Part shown: positions 1 to 8,030 of the stretch, piece after piece
How positions within the stretch are numbered: the stretch's first letter is position 1
Layout of the letters: every line of letters begins with the position of its first letter
DNA from: JBBSOW01 sp038259365
Lineage (GTDB): Bacteria; Actinomycetota; Actinomycetes; Propionibacteriales; Propionibacteriaceae
NCBI GenBank assembly: GCA_038259365.1
Contig: JBBSOW010000074.1
Coordinates: forward strand, 1 to 14,894
Reading direction: 5' to 3'
Length of the DNA stretch: 14,894 bases
Position numbers and translations under genes: made by a program
Notes under the pieces: model-generated
Seen by the model: only the letters and a program-made list of their open reading frames with translations
What the model was told of the DNA's origin: nothing
Databases searched by the model: none

Positions 1-936
1 AAGTCCACCCTGCTGGCTGGGCTGGCCGGGCTGCGGCCCGTCCAAGGCTCGCTCACGCTGGGTGGCAAAGACCTGACCCGGCTGGCCGCCGCGCAGCGCA
101 AGGTCGCCATGGTCTTTCAGGACTACCTGTTATTCGACCACCTGAGCGTGCTGGACAACGTCGCCTTCGGGCCGCGGTGTGGGGGGCTGAAGACCGTCGA
201 CGCCAGAGCCGCGGCGGAGGCGATCCTCGCCCGCGCGGGGTTGAGCGAGCTGGCCGGATGCAAACCCCGACAGCTCTCGGGCGGACAGGCCCAACGGGTG
301 GCGTTGGCTCGAGCGCTGGCAGGCGCGCCGGATCTCATTCTCCTCGACGAGCCCTTGGCCGCGCTCGACGCCGCCACCCGGTTGGCGGTGCGCTCGGTTC
401 TGCGCAAGACCCTGCAGGACTTCTCCGGCGTCGCCATCGTGGTGAGCCACGACATCTCCGATGTCCTCAGCCTCGTCGACGAGGTGGCGGTTCTCGAGGC
501 TGGCGCGGTGGTGCAGCGGGCCAGCCCCGCCGAGCTGCTCGAGGCCCCGGCAACGGACTTCGTGGCGGCCTTCGTCGGCCAGAATCTCCTGCGCGGTCGA
601 TCGGTCGGCGGCCTCGTCTCGCTACGCTCGGGAGGACGGGTGGCCACCGAATCCGGGGCCGACGGGCCGGTCAACGTCTTGTTCCCTCCGTCTTCCGTGG
701 CGGTGTATCTGGCCCCGCCGTCCGGCAGTCCCCGAAACCTCTGGGCGGGCGAGGTGACCCGGCTGGAACCACACGGCCGCGGGGTTCGCGTCGCCGTGGT
801 GGCGCCGGAGCTGGGCGAGCGGCCGGTGGTGGCCGAAGTGACCGCCGAGGCGGTGGTGGAGCTGGATCTGTGGCCCGGCAGCCCGGTCTGGCTCGCGGTG
901 AAGGCCAGTGCCGTCTCGCTGGCCCCCAGCGCCTGA
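1..936 (+). CDS. modC: Molybdate ABC transporter ATP-binding protein, 5' truncated by window edge
   Basis: This is the ATPase subunit that would drive molybdate import by a ModB permease with the periplasmic-type binding protein ModA. The reading frame is open from the first base, which encodes the Lys of the Walker A motif (KSTLLAGLAGL), so roughly the first 40 residues lie outside the window. By in-window codon number, the Q-loop Gln is at 40, the ABC signature LSGGQAQRVALARAL starts at 92, Walker B LILLDEP is at 112-118 and the switch His (VVSHD) is at 150. A C-terminal extension after about codon 190 ends in ELDLWPGSPVWLAVKAS, the pattern of the molybdenum-binding MOP/TOBE domain. That domain is why I call modC rather than a generic importer ATPase. 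The modA and modB genes would be expected just to the left. A sulfate or other anion importer (CysA-like) is the main alternative. Confidence 0.85.
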   Translation, partial: KSTLLAGLAGLRPVQGSLTLGGKDLTRLAAAQRKVAMVFQDYLLFDHLSVLDNVAFGPRCGGLKTVDARAAAEAILARAGLSELAGCKPRQLSGGQAQRVALARALAGAPDLILLDEPLAALDAATRLAVRSVLRKTLQDFSGVAIVVSHDISDVLSLVDEVAVLEAGAVVQRASPAELLEAPATDFVAAFVGQNLLRGRSVGGLVSLRSGGRVATESGADGPVNVLFPPSSVAVYLAPPSGSPRNLWAGEVTRLEPHGRGVRVAVVAPELGERPVVAEVTAEAVVELDLWPGSPVWLAVKASAVSLAPSA

Positions 937-1058
937 GAACGACAGCCGAGAATGCCGTCGCGAGGGCGAGGAAGTCGTTGTCTCATCGTGCTCAGCGGTG
1001 GTGTTCAACTGCTCCATTCCTCTCGCGCCTGGCCGTTGTTGTTGAAAGAATCCGACGT

Positions 1059-1892
1059 ATGACCTCGAACCGTCGCGTCGGCAGGGCCGCGCGCGCTCAA
1101 CTCCGCGATCCCGCGGGTTTCAGCCCGCCGATCTATCGCCTGCCACCATCCCCGGAGCTGTCCGGTCTGGTGCGTGGCTACTGGGTGCCGGTGTGGTCGC
1201 TGCCCGAGGGGGTGATCTCGGCCCAGCGGGTCTTGCCGTATCCGGTTTGCCACCTGGTCATCGCGTCTTCCTACGACTGGCTTGTCGGGCCCGCCAGCGG
1301 GCTGTCGGTGCGTGAGCTTTCCGGCTCGGGGTGGGCGTTCGGCACGATGCTGCAGCCCGCGACCGGCTGGATTCTGCTTGGGCGCCCGGTCACCGAACTT
1401 ACGGACACCTTCATTCCGCTCGATCGGCTCGTGGGCGTGCCGGGTGCGGCACTGGTGGACCGGGTGCGGGAGGTGGTGGGTGCCGATCCCGCCGATCGGG
1501 CCCGTCAGCGGGCCGCGATCGGGTTGGTCGAGGGCGCATTGGCCCATCTGGTGCCGATCGACCAGGAGGGTTTGCTGGTCAACGCGATCGTGAAGTATGT
1601 CGAGGGCGATCCGCGGGTGCAGCGCGTCGGCCAGGTGTGCGCCGAGTTCGATCTCACCGAGCGCAGCCTGCAGCGAGTGACCGCCCGGCGCATCGGGCTA
1701 TCGCCGAAATGGTTGATCCAGCGCAGGCGCCTCCACGAGGCGGCCGAGCGGCTCGCCTGCGGTGTGGCCGTCGATCTCGCCGGCATCGCAGCCGAGATCG
1801 GTTACGCCGACCAGGCCCATTTCACCCGCGACTTCCGTCGGGTGACCGGACTGACTCCGGGGAGGTACGCGGCCGAGCCGCGGCCGGGCTGA
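1059..1892 (+). CDS. AraC-family transcriptional regulator (DUF6597-type N-terminus)
   Basis: This is a 277-residue DNA-binding regulator. Residues about 25-110 resemble the N-terminal domain often annotated DUF6597 (PSPELSGLVRGYWVP), a probable effector or dimerisation domain. Residues about 175-272 form the AraC double helix-turn-helix, with LTERSLQRVTARRIGLSPKWL in the first HTH and the hallmark AAEIGYADQAHFTRDFRRVTG (residues 244-264), ending in the usual TPGRYA. I chose the ATG at 1059 because the frame is open far upstream but only as a shadow of modC. The region before 1059 has no other in-frame ATG or GTG close by, and GAAAG-type purines lie about 10 nt upstream. It lies 122 nt after modC on the same strand, so it may be a separate unit. 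The target genes and effector cannot be read from the sequence. Confidence 0.85.
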   Translation: MTSNRRVGRAARAQLRDPAGFSPPIYRLPPSPELSGLVRGYWVPVWSLPEGVISAQRVLPYPVCHLVIASSYDWLVGPASGLSVRELSGSGWAFGTMLQPATGWILLGRPVTELTDTFIPLDRLVGVPGAALVDRVREVVGADPADRARQRAAIGLVEGALAHLVPIDQEGLLVNAIVKYVEGDPRVQRVGQVCAEFDLTERSLQRVTARRIGLSPKWLIQRRRLHEAAERLACGVAVDLAGIAAEIGYADQAHFTRDFRRVTGLTPGRYAAEPRPG

Positions 1893-1906
1893 CCGTGGGC
1901 CCGGCC
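1882..1906 (+). terminator. GC-rich hairpin over the araC-type stop codon
   Basis: A perfect 8-bp inverted repeat pairs GGCCGGGC (1882-1889) with GCCCGGCC (1899-1906) around a 9-nt loop that contains the TGA stop. No T-run follows, so it is at best a factor-independent terminator of the actinobacterial type, or simply a GC-rich coincidence. It sits in the only 60-nt gap before the MOSC gene. Confidence 0.35.
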
Positions 1907-1952
1907 CGGTGACGATCCGGCCTGCCTCTCCGTGTGCCATAGAGTTTCTCCC

Positions 1953-2630
1953 ATGACCACCGGCCCCAGTCTCCGCGAGGCGTGCTTGGTGTCGCTCAAC
2001 ATCGGCTCGCCGAAACCCGACGCGGGCAAGCGCAATCACCACACCGGGATCGACAAGAGGCCCGTCGAGGGCGCGCTGGAGGTATTCGCGCCCGGGCCGA
2101 AGGGCAACGGTTCGGGGTTGAGCGGGGACTTCGTGGGTGACGGAAAGTATCACGGCGGCGACGATCAGGCGCTGTACGCCTTCGCCCGCGAGGATCTGGA
2201 CCGCTGGCAGGCTGAACTCGGCTACGAACTGGCGAGCGGCAGCTTCGGGGAAAACCTCACCACGGTTGGCCTGGACGTCAACGAGGCAAGGCTGGGGGAG
2301 CGCTGGCGGATCGGCGCCACGGCCGAGTTCGTCGTTCGCGATGTCCGGATCCCCTGCAACACGTTCAAGGCCAAGATGAACGAGCGCGGCTGGCTGAAGC
2401 GCTTCACCGGCGACGCCAGGCCCGGGGCCTACCTCGCGGTCGCCGTTCCGGGAGAGATAAGGGCGGGAGATCCCATCGTCATCACCCATCGCCCCCCGCA
2501 CGACGTCACGGTGTCCCTCGTCTTTCGCGCGCTGACGCTGGAGGCGGGACTGCTGCCGCGGCTGCTGGCGGCCGGAGACGATCTGAACCCCGATCTCCGC
2601 GCCGCGGCGCAAGCTGGCGGTCAGCGATGA
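1953..2630 (+). CDS. MOSC domain protein, YiiM-like
   Basis: This is a 225-residue soluble protein of the MOSC superfamily (molybdenum cofactor sulfurase C-terminal domain). The closest known group is YiiM, molybdenum-cofactor enzymes linked to reduction and detoxification of N-hydroxylated bases. The sequence shows the family order: TGIDKRPVEG near residue 32, LSGDFVGDGKYHGGDDQALY around residues 55-75, SFGENLTT around residue 99, and VRDVRIPCNTF with the conserved cofactor-binding Cys at residue 135. A C-terminal helical tail, LTLEAGLLPRLLAAG, matches the 3-alpha domain that follows MOSC in this subfamily, so the protein looks complete. I prefer the ATG at 1953 over an in-frame GTG at 1932 because homology begins soon after it. 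Its TGA overlaps the ATG of the next frame (ATGA). Its position two genes after modC is suggestive of molybdenum biology but not proof of shared function. Confidence 0.85.
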   Translation: MTTGPSLREACLVSLNIGSPKPDAGKRNHHTGIDKRPVEGALEVFAPGPKGNGSGLSGDFVGDGKYHGGDDQALYAFAREDLDRWQAELGYELASGSFGENLTTVGLDVNEARLGERWRIGATAEFVVRDVRIPCNTFKAKMNERGWLKRFTGDARPGAYLAVAVPGEIRAGDPIVITHRPPHDVTVSLVFRALTLEAGLLPRLLAAGDDLNPDLRAAAQAGGQR

Positions 2631-3208
2631 CGCTGCTGGGCGACTACGCGGCAGGGGTGCTGCTGCGCTACCGACGCCTCTTCGCCGACGGCGATCAGAT
2701 CATCAGCGGCTCCTTCGAGGGCACGGTCATCAAGCTCAGCCTGCGCTACACCACGTTGGACACCCACGACGGGATGCGGGTGTACCTGCCCAACAAGGAC
2801 GTGCTGACGAACGCGTTGATCAACGTCACCGCGAACGGATCTCGCCGCTCGGACTTCGCCATTGGGGTGGCCTACGGGACGGACCTGTCGCAGGCCCGCC
2901 GGGTGGTCATCGACGCTGTCGGCGCCGTGCCGGACGTCGTGCCCGGCCACCTTCCCGAGGCCTGGATCGAAGAACTCGCCCCCTCCTGGGTCAGCATCCG
3001 GATCCGGTTCTGGCACCCGCCCCGAGCGGGCGACCTCTGGCGTACTCGCAGCTCGGTCATGGCGGCGGTCCTGCACGCCGTCGAGGAGGCCGGGATCGAG
3101 CTTCCGCTGGAGCGCAGCATCGTCGACGTGGCGACTCCCCTCGGCGCGGTTCCGCAACCCGCCGATGGCGGGAACGAGGGTTTTGACTCCCAACCTGGCG
3201 CAGAGTAA
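2627..3208 (+). CDS. MscS-type mechanosensitive channel fragment without its membrane helices
   Basis: The 193-residue product matches only the second half of an MscS small-conductance mechanosensitive channel. It begins at the pore-lining amphipathic TM3b segment (LLGDYAAGVLLRYRRLF) and continues through the beta domain (ADGDQI, FEGTVIKLSLRYTTLDTHDG, YLPNKDVLTNALINVT) into the mixed alpha/beta vestibule (SDFAIGVAYGTDLSQARRVV, WVSIRIRFW). E. coli MscS is about 286 residues, and TM1, TM2 and TM3a have no counterpart here. I checked the upstream codons in this frame and they do not resemble a membrane segment. The ATG overlaps the MOSC stop as ATGA, so it could be translated by coupling. It is most likely a remnant left by a deletion or rearrangement. 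A soluble vestibule protein is possible but less likely. The last codons double as the str operon promoter. Confidence 0.65.
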   Translation: MTLLGDYAAGVLLRYRRLFADGDQIISGSFEGTVIKLSLRYTTLDTHDGMRVYLPNKDVLTNALINVTANGSRRSDFAIGVAYGTDLSQARRVVIDAVGAVPDVVPGHLPEAWIEELAPSWVSIRIRFWHPPRAGDLWRTRSSVMAAVLHAVEEAGIELPLERSIVDVATPLGAVPQPADGGNEGFDSQPGAE

Positions 3209-3211
3209 TGT
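3183..3211 (+). promoter_or_regulatory. Predicted sigma-70-type promoter of the str operon
   Basis: TTGACT (3183-3188) and TAATGT (3206-3211) are separated by exactly 17 nt and match the TTGACA and TANNNT actinobacterial housekeeping consensus well. Transcription should start near 3218, giving a leader of about 177 nt to the rpsL start. The -10 hexamer overlaps the TAA stop of the MscS fragment and the -35 lies inside its last codons. No other hexamer pair of this quality is visible up to rpsL. Confidence 0.7.
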
Positions 3212-3217
3212 GCGTAC

Positions 3218-3394
3218 TCGTGCCTGAACGCTAGGGCACGCTCGTATCCGATGCCGGCCGTCGTGGCTGGGAAACGATCGAGACTGTGCGCGCCTTCGGC
3301 GCCAGGGTCCTCATCCCGACCGTATTCGTGGATGTGTCTTTGGTTGTTGTTGGCCCATCCGCGCCACACCCACAGACGAAAGAGAAGCTACCCG
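3218..3394 (+). promoter_or_regulatory. Long 5' leader of the str operon
   Basis: This is the inferred untranslated leader between the predicted start site and rpsL. A hairpin sits at its very 5' end: CGTGCC (3219-3224) pairs with GGCACG (3235-3240) around a 10-nt loop. A second hairpin pairs GCGCC (3290-3294) with GGCGC (3298-3302) around a 3-nt loop, and bulging C3289 allows two more pairs. The segment 3321-3360 is T-rich on the plus strand and looks unstructured. The purines AAAGAGAAG at about 3379-3388 serve as a ribosome site 6-7 nt before the GTG. The leader is a plausible site for ribosomal-protein autoregulation, but no known binding motif was recognised. Confidence 0.4.
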
Positions 3395-3766
3395 GTGCCC
3401 ACCATCCAGCAGTTGGTCCGCAAGGGCCGCTCCGACAAGGTCGTGAAGAGCAACACACCCGCGCTCAAGGGTTCGCCCCAGCGTCGCGGTGTCTGCACTC
3501 GCGTGTACACCACCACCCCAAAGAAGCCGAACTCGGCTCTTCGCAAGGTGGCTCGCGTCCGACTCTCCAGCGGCGTCGAGGTGACCGCCTACATTCCGGG
3601 CGTGGGTCACAACCTTCAGGAGCACTCCATGGTGTTGGTCCGCGGCGGTCGTGTGAAGGACCTCCCGGGCGTTCGCTACAAAATCATTCGCGGCTCGCTC
3701 GATACCCAGGGTGTCAAGAATCGCAAGCAGGCCCGCAGCAAGTACGGCTCGAAGAAGGAGAAGTAA
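3395..3766 (+). CDS. rpsL: Small ribosomal subunit protein uS12
   Basis: This is S12 of the 30S decoding centre, which supports codon-anticodon proofreading and is the classic site of streptomycin resistance. The 123-residue product starts with PTIQQLVRKGR and carries the invariant blocks GSPQRRGVCTRVYTTTPKKPN, HNLQEHSMVLVRGGRVKDLPG and GSLDTQGVKNRKQARSKYG. Lys43 and Lys88, whose substitution gives streptomycin resistance, are both present, so the gene is of the sensitive type. Asp89, the residue methylthiolated in some bacteria, is also present. I chose the GTG at 3395 from the family N-terminus; the open frame extends further upstream without homology. Its TAA overlaps the rpsG ATG by one base (TAATG), so the two genes are probably translationally coupled. 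It is the first gene of the str operon. Confidence 0.98.
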   Translation: MPTIQQLVRKGRSDKVVKSNTPALKGSPQRRGVCTRVYTTTPKKPNSALRKVARVRLSSGVEVTAYIPGVGHNLQEHSMVLVRGGRVKDLPGVRYKIIRGSLDTQGVKNRKQARSKYGSKKEK

Positions 3767-4236
3767 TGCCTCGCAAGGGTCCGGCCCCGAAGCGGCCAGT
3801 CATGATCGATCCGGTCTACGGCTCACCGCTGGTCTCTCAGCTGGTCAGCAAGATCTTGCTCGACGGCAAGAAGACCGTCGCCCAGAACATCGTTTACACC
3901 GCCATGGCGGGCACCGAAGAGAAGACGGGTGCTGATCCGGTACAGACGCTCAAGCGCGCACTGGACAACATCAAGCCTGCTCTGGAGGTCAAGAGCCGCC
4001 GCGTCGGTGGCGCCACCTACCAGGTGCCGATCGAGGTGAAGCCCGCGCGGGCGACCACCTTGTCCATGCGCTGGCTGGTGTCGTTTTCCCGGCAGCGTCG
4101 CGAGAAGACGATGTCCGAGCGCCTCATGAACGAGATCTTGGACGCCTCCAACGGCCTGGGTGCCGCGGTGAAGCGTCGCGAAGACACCCACAAGATGGCA
4201 GAAGCCAACCGGGCGTTCGCGCACTACCGCTGGTGA
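3766..4236 (+). CDS. rpsG: Small ribosomal subunit protein uS7
   Basis: S7 is the primary binding protein that organises the 3' major domain (head) of 16S rRNA and contacts E-site tRNA. The 156-residue product is the usual bacterial length. It has the family blocks MPRKGPAPKR, YGSPLVSQLVSKILLDGKK, KPALEVKSRRVGGATYQVP and RWLVSFSRQR, and ends in ANRAFAHYRW. The ATG at 3766 shares one base with the rpsL stop. In E. coli, S7 represses the operon by binding the rpsL-rpsG intercistronic RNA. That spacer does not exist here, so any S7 feedback must use another site. A 194-nt gap separates it from fusA. Confidence 0.98.
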   Translation: MPRKGPAPKRPVMIDPVYGSPLVSQLVSKILLDGKKTVAQNIVYTAMAGTEEKTGADPVQTLKRALDNIKPALEVKSRRVGGATYQVPIEVKPARATTLSMRWLVSFSRQRREKTMSERLMNEILDASNGLGAAVKRREDTHKMAEANRAFAHYRW

Positions 4237-4253
4237 CCTGATTCGCCCCGCCG

Positions 4254-4279
4254 GCGGTGGAACGCCACCGCGGGTGGCG
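4254..4279 (+). promoter_or_regulatory. Two mutually exclusive hairpins after rpsG
   Basis: CCACCGC at 4265-4271 can pair with GCGGTGG (4254-4260, loop AACG). Alternatively, CGCCACC at 4263-4269 can pair with GGTGGCG (4273-4279, loop GCG). Each stem is 7 bp and perfect, and they share bases, so only one can form at a time. There is no T-run. The pair could be an attenuator, an mRNA processing or stability element, or chance in GC-rich DNA. The rest of the 4237-4430 spacer shows no recognisable promoter. Confidence 0.35.
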
Positions 4280-4430
4280 ACACGACGCTGCGAGCGCCGT
4301 CGGCCCCTGATCCGGGCTGGCCGCGCCAGCGCCTCGCACGAAACCTCGGAGCCCGCGACGCCCATCAGCGCCGGAGGACGAGGCCACATATTTCCAAGCA
4401 CGACCCAACACTTAGAGGGTGAACACATCC

Positions 4431-6530
4431 GTGGCTGTCGACATCGAGACTGACCTGGGCAAGGTCCGCAACATCGGGATCATGGCCCATATCGACGCGG
4501 GCAAAACCACCACCACCGAGCGGATCCTGTTTTACACCGGGATCACCTACAAGATCGGCGAAGTGCACGACGGCGCCGCCACGATGGACTGGATGGAGCA
4601 GGAGCAGGAGCGGGGCATCACGATCACCTCCGCCGCCACCACCGCATACTGGAAGAACCACCAGATCAACATTATCGACACCCCCGGGCACGTCGATTTC
4701 ACCGTCGAGGTGGAGCGTTCGCTCCGCGTCCTCGATGGTGCCGTCGCGGTCTTCGACGGTGTCGCCGGCGTGGAACCACAGAGCCAGACCGTGTGGCGCC
4801 AGGCCGATCGCTACAAGGTTCCCCGGATCTGCTTCGTCAACAAGCTGGACCGCACCGGAGCCAGCTTCGAGTACTGCGTCGACACCATCCGCAAGCGGTT
4901 GAACGCGGTGGCGGCGGTCCTGCAGCTCCCGATCGGGGCCGAGGGTGACTTCGTGGGCGTCGTCGACCTGGTGGGCCAGCGGGCCCTGACCTACCGCGGC
5001 GAAACCACCATCGGCGACGACTACGAGGTCGAGGAGATCCCGGCCGACATGCTCGAGGCCGCCGAGGCGGCCCGACACGAACTCGTCGAGACCGTGGCCG
5101 ACTACGACGACGAGCTGATGGAGCTCTACCTCGAGGGCGAGGACGAGATCACCCCCGAGCAGTTGCAGCACGCCATCCGTCGCGCCGTGCTCTCGAGCAA
5201 GATCACGGCCGTGCTGTGTGGCACCGCGTTCAAGAACAAGGGCATCCAGCCCCTGCTCGACGCGGTCATCAGCTACCTGCCGGCTCCGCTCGACGTCCCC
5301 GCCATCGAGGGCTTCAAGCCCGGCAACGAGGACGTCACGATGGAGCGCCACCCCACCGACGACGATCCGATGTCGGCGCTGGCCTTCAAGATCGCGGCCG
5401 ACCCGCACCTGGGCCGGCTGACCTACGTCCGCATCTACTCGGGCGTCCTCAAGGCCGGCGATTCGGTGCTGAACAGCACCAAGCAGCGCAAGGAGCGGAT
5501 CGGCAAGATCTACCAGATGCACGCGAACAAGCGCGAGGAGATCGCCAGCGTCGGTGCCGGGCAGATCGTGGCCGTGATGGGCCTCAAGGACACCACCACC
5601 GGTGAGACCCTGAGCGCCACCAACGACCCGGTGGTCCTGGAGTCCATGGACTTCCCGGCCCCGGTCATCGAGCAGGCCATCGAGCCCAGGACGAAGTCCG
5701 ATCAGGAGAAGCTCTCCATGGCCATCCAGCGGCTGGCCGAGGAGGACCCGACCTTCCGCGTCCACACCGACGAGGAGACCGGTCAGACCATCATCGCGGG
5801 CATGGGCGAGCTGCACCTCGAGGTGCTGATCGACCGGATGAAGCGCGAGTTCAAGGTCGAGGCCAACATCGGCAAACCCCAGGTCGCCTACCGCGAGACT
5901 CTGCGTCGCAAGGTCGAGAAGATCGACTATGTGCACAAGAAGCAGTCCGGTGGTTCGGGGCAGTACGCCAAGGTGATCATCGATCTGGAGCCGCAAGAGG
6001 CCGGGTCGGGCTACGAGTTCGTCAACGGCGTCACCGGCGGCCGCATCCCCAAGGAGTACATTCCCTCGGTCGATGCGGGTATCCAAGAGGCCATGCAGTT
6101 CGGTGTCCTGGCGGGCTACTCGGTGGAGGACATCAAGGTCACCCTCACCGACGGCGCCTACCACGACGTCGACTCCTCCGAGCTGGCCTTCAAGATCGCC
6201 GGTTCGATGGTGTTCAAGGAGGCCGCCCGTCGCGCCGACCCGGCCCTGCTGGAGCCGATGATGGCGGTCGAGGTGACCACCCCCGAGGACTACCTGGGCG
6301 TGGTCATCGGTGACCTGAACTCCCGCCGCGGACACATCCAGTCCATGGAGGACATGCACGGCAACAAGCTGGTCAACGCCCTAGTGCCGCTGTCGGAGAT
6401 GTTCGGCTACGTGGGCGATCTGCGGTCCAAGACCTCCGGTCAAGCCTCCTACTCCATGGAGTTCGATTCCTACGCCGAAACCCCCAAGAGCGTCTCCGAC
6501 GAGATCATCGCGAAGTCTCGCGGAGAGTGA
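4431..6530 (+). CDS. fusA: Elongation factor G
   Basis: This GTPase catalyses ribosomal translocation and, with ribosome recycling factor, splits post-termination ribosomes. The product is 699 residues from the GTG at 4431. I prefer this start over the in-frame GTG at 4419 because AGAGGGTGA (4414-4422) then sits 8 nt upstream as a ribosome site, and because MAVDIETDLGKVRNIGIMAH aligns with the family start. GTPase motifs are AHIDAGKT (19-26), the RGITI switch I, DTPGH (83-87) and NKLD (137-140). Domain II to V blocks follow: GLKDTTTGETL, GMGELHLEVLIDRM, KKQSGGSGQYAKV, GGRIPKEYIPSVDAG, AYHDVDSSELAFK and PLSEMFGYVGDLRS. The length and the presence of all domains indicate the canonical translation factor, not a tetracycline- or fusidic-acid-protection paralogue. 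It is the third gene of the str operon. Confidence 0.97.
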   Translation: MAVDIETDLGKVRNIGIMAHIDAGKTTTTERILFYTGITYKIGEVHDGAATMDWMEQEQERGITITSAATTAYWKNHQINIIDTPGHVDFTVEVERSLRVLDGAVAVFDGVAGVEPQSQTVWRQADRYKVPRICFVNKLDRTGASFEYCVDTIRKRLNAVAAVLQLPIGAEGDFVGVVDLVGQRALTYRGETTIGDDYEVEEIPADMLEAAEAARHELVETVADYDDELMELYLEGEDEITPEQLQHAIRRAVLSSKITAVLCGTAFKNKGIQPLLDAVISYLPAPLDVPAIEGFKPGNEDVTMERHPTDDDPMSALAFKIAADPHLGRLTYVRIYSGVLKAGDSVLNSTKQRKERIGKIYQMHANKREEIASVGAGQIVAVMGLKDTTTGETLSATNDPVVLESMDFPAPVIEQAIEPRTKSDQEKLSMAIQRLAEEDPTFRVHTDEETGQTIIAGMGELHLEVLIDRMKREFKVEANIGKPQVAYRETLRRKVEKIDYVHKKQSGGSGQYAKVIIDLEPQEAGSGYEFVNGVTGGRIPKEYIPSVDAGIQEAMQFGVLAGYSVEDIKVTLTDGAYHDVDSSELAFKIAGSMVFKEAARRADPALLEPMMAVEVTTPEDYLGVVIGDLNSRRGHIQSMEDMHGNKLVNALVPLSEMFGYVGDLRSKTSGQASYSMEFDSYAETPKSVSDEIIAKSRGE

Positions 6531-6568
6531 GCCAAGCACCGGAGCGCGCGCAGCAGGCCGAGCGTGCT

Positions 6569-6720
6569 CAGCGCCGAAACAGGCGCTGGACCGCGTGGTT
6601 TGACTGCGACGCCCCGGTGCACAAAACTTGGGGTCGTCCACGACCAACCAAGTTCGCCAGATTGCTCGCAGAATAGAGCAATCGACACCGATCACCGCTA
6701 ACCCAGCGGAGATCGGTTAG
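6569..6720 (+). promoter_or_regulatory. Tandem hairpins in the fusA-tuf spacer
   Basis: The 272-nt spacer contains a run of stem-loops. (A) CAGCGCC (6569-6575) pairs with GGCGCTG (6582-6588). (B) AACTTGG (6625-6631) plus GGTCG (6632-6636) pair with CGACC (6641-6645) and CCAAGTT (6648-6654), with two A bulged. (C) GATTGCTC (6660-6667) pairs with GAGCAATC (6676-6683), a perfect 8 bp. (D) ACCGATC (6687-6693) and CCGCT (6695-6699) pair with AGCGG (6705-6709) and GATCGGT (6711-6717), with one A-A mismatch. CTAACC (6698-6703) can instead pair with GGTTAG (6715-6720), which would break D. B, C and D are nearly contiguous. TTGACT at 6600-6605 has only a poor -10 (AAAACT) 17 nt downstream. The segment may be an attenuator, an RNA processing site or a tuf leader. 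Confidence 0.5.
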
Positions 6721-6802
6721 CCAGATCTGCTTCGCACCCTGCGGAGCTAGAAGAGAACACACGCCTCGCGACCGCGCGGGCGAACATCTAGAAGGAGCCC
6801 CA

Positions 6803-7993
<1,191 letters not shown>

Positions 7994-8030
7994 TCTGAAT
8001 CGAACGCGATGAGGCGTCCAGCCTCTGAAC

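Noticed and set aside
934..985. Imperfect hairpin after modC (TGAG plus AACGAC pairing with GTCGTT and CTCA)
   Set aside because: Stems are interrupted by a 2-nt bulge, the loop is 30 nt and there is no T-run; too weak to call a terminator.
177..1058. Long upstream extension of the AraC-type frame
   Set aside because: It overlaps modC out of frame and is Arg/Gly-rich shadow sequence; regulator homology begins after 1059.
3290..3302. UUCG-type tetraloop hairpin in the str leader
   Set aside because: The stem pairs correctly only with a 3-nt loop; the UUCG register gives a C-C mismatch next to the closing pair.
4365..6359. 664-residue open frame antisense to fusA
   Set aside because: It is the codon-complement shadow of a highly conserved gene in GC-rich DNA; composition is dominated by His, Asp, Gly and Val and there is no recognisable domain.
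6600..6628. Possible internal tuf promoter, TTGACT with AAAACT 17 nt downstream
   Set aside because: The -35 is good but the -10 lacks the T of TANNNT, so I do not annotate it as a promoter.
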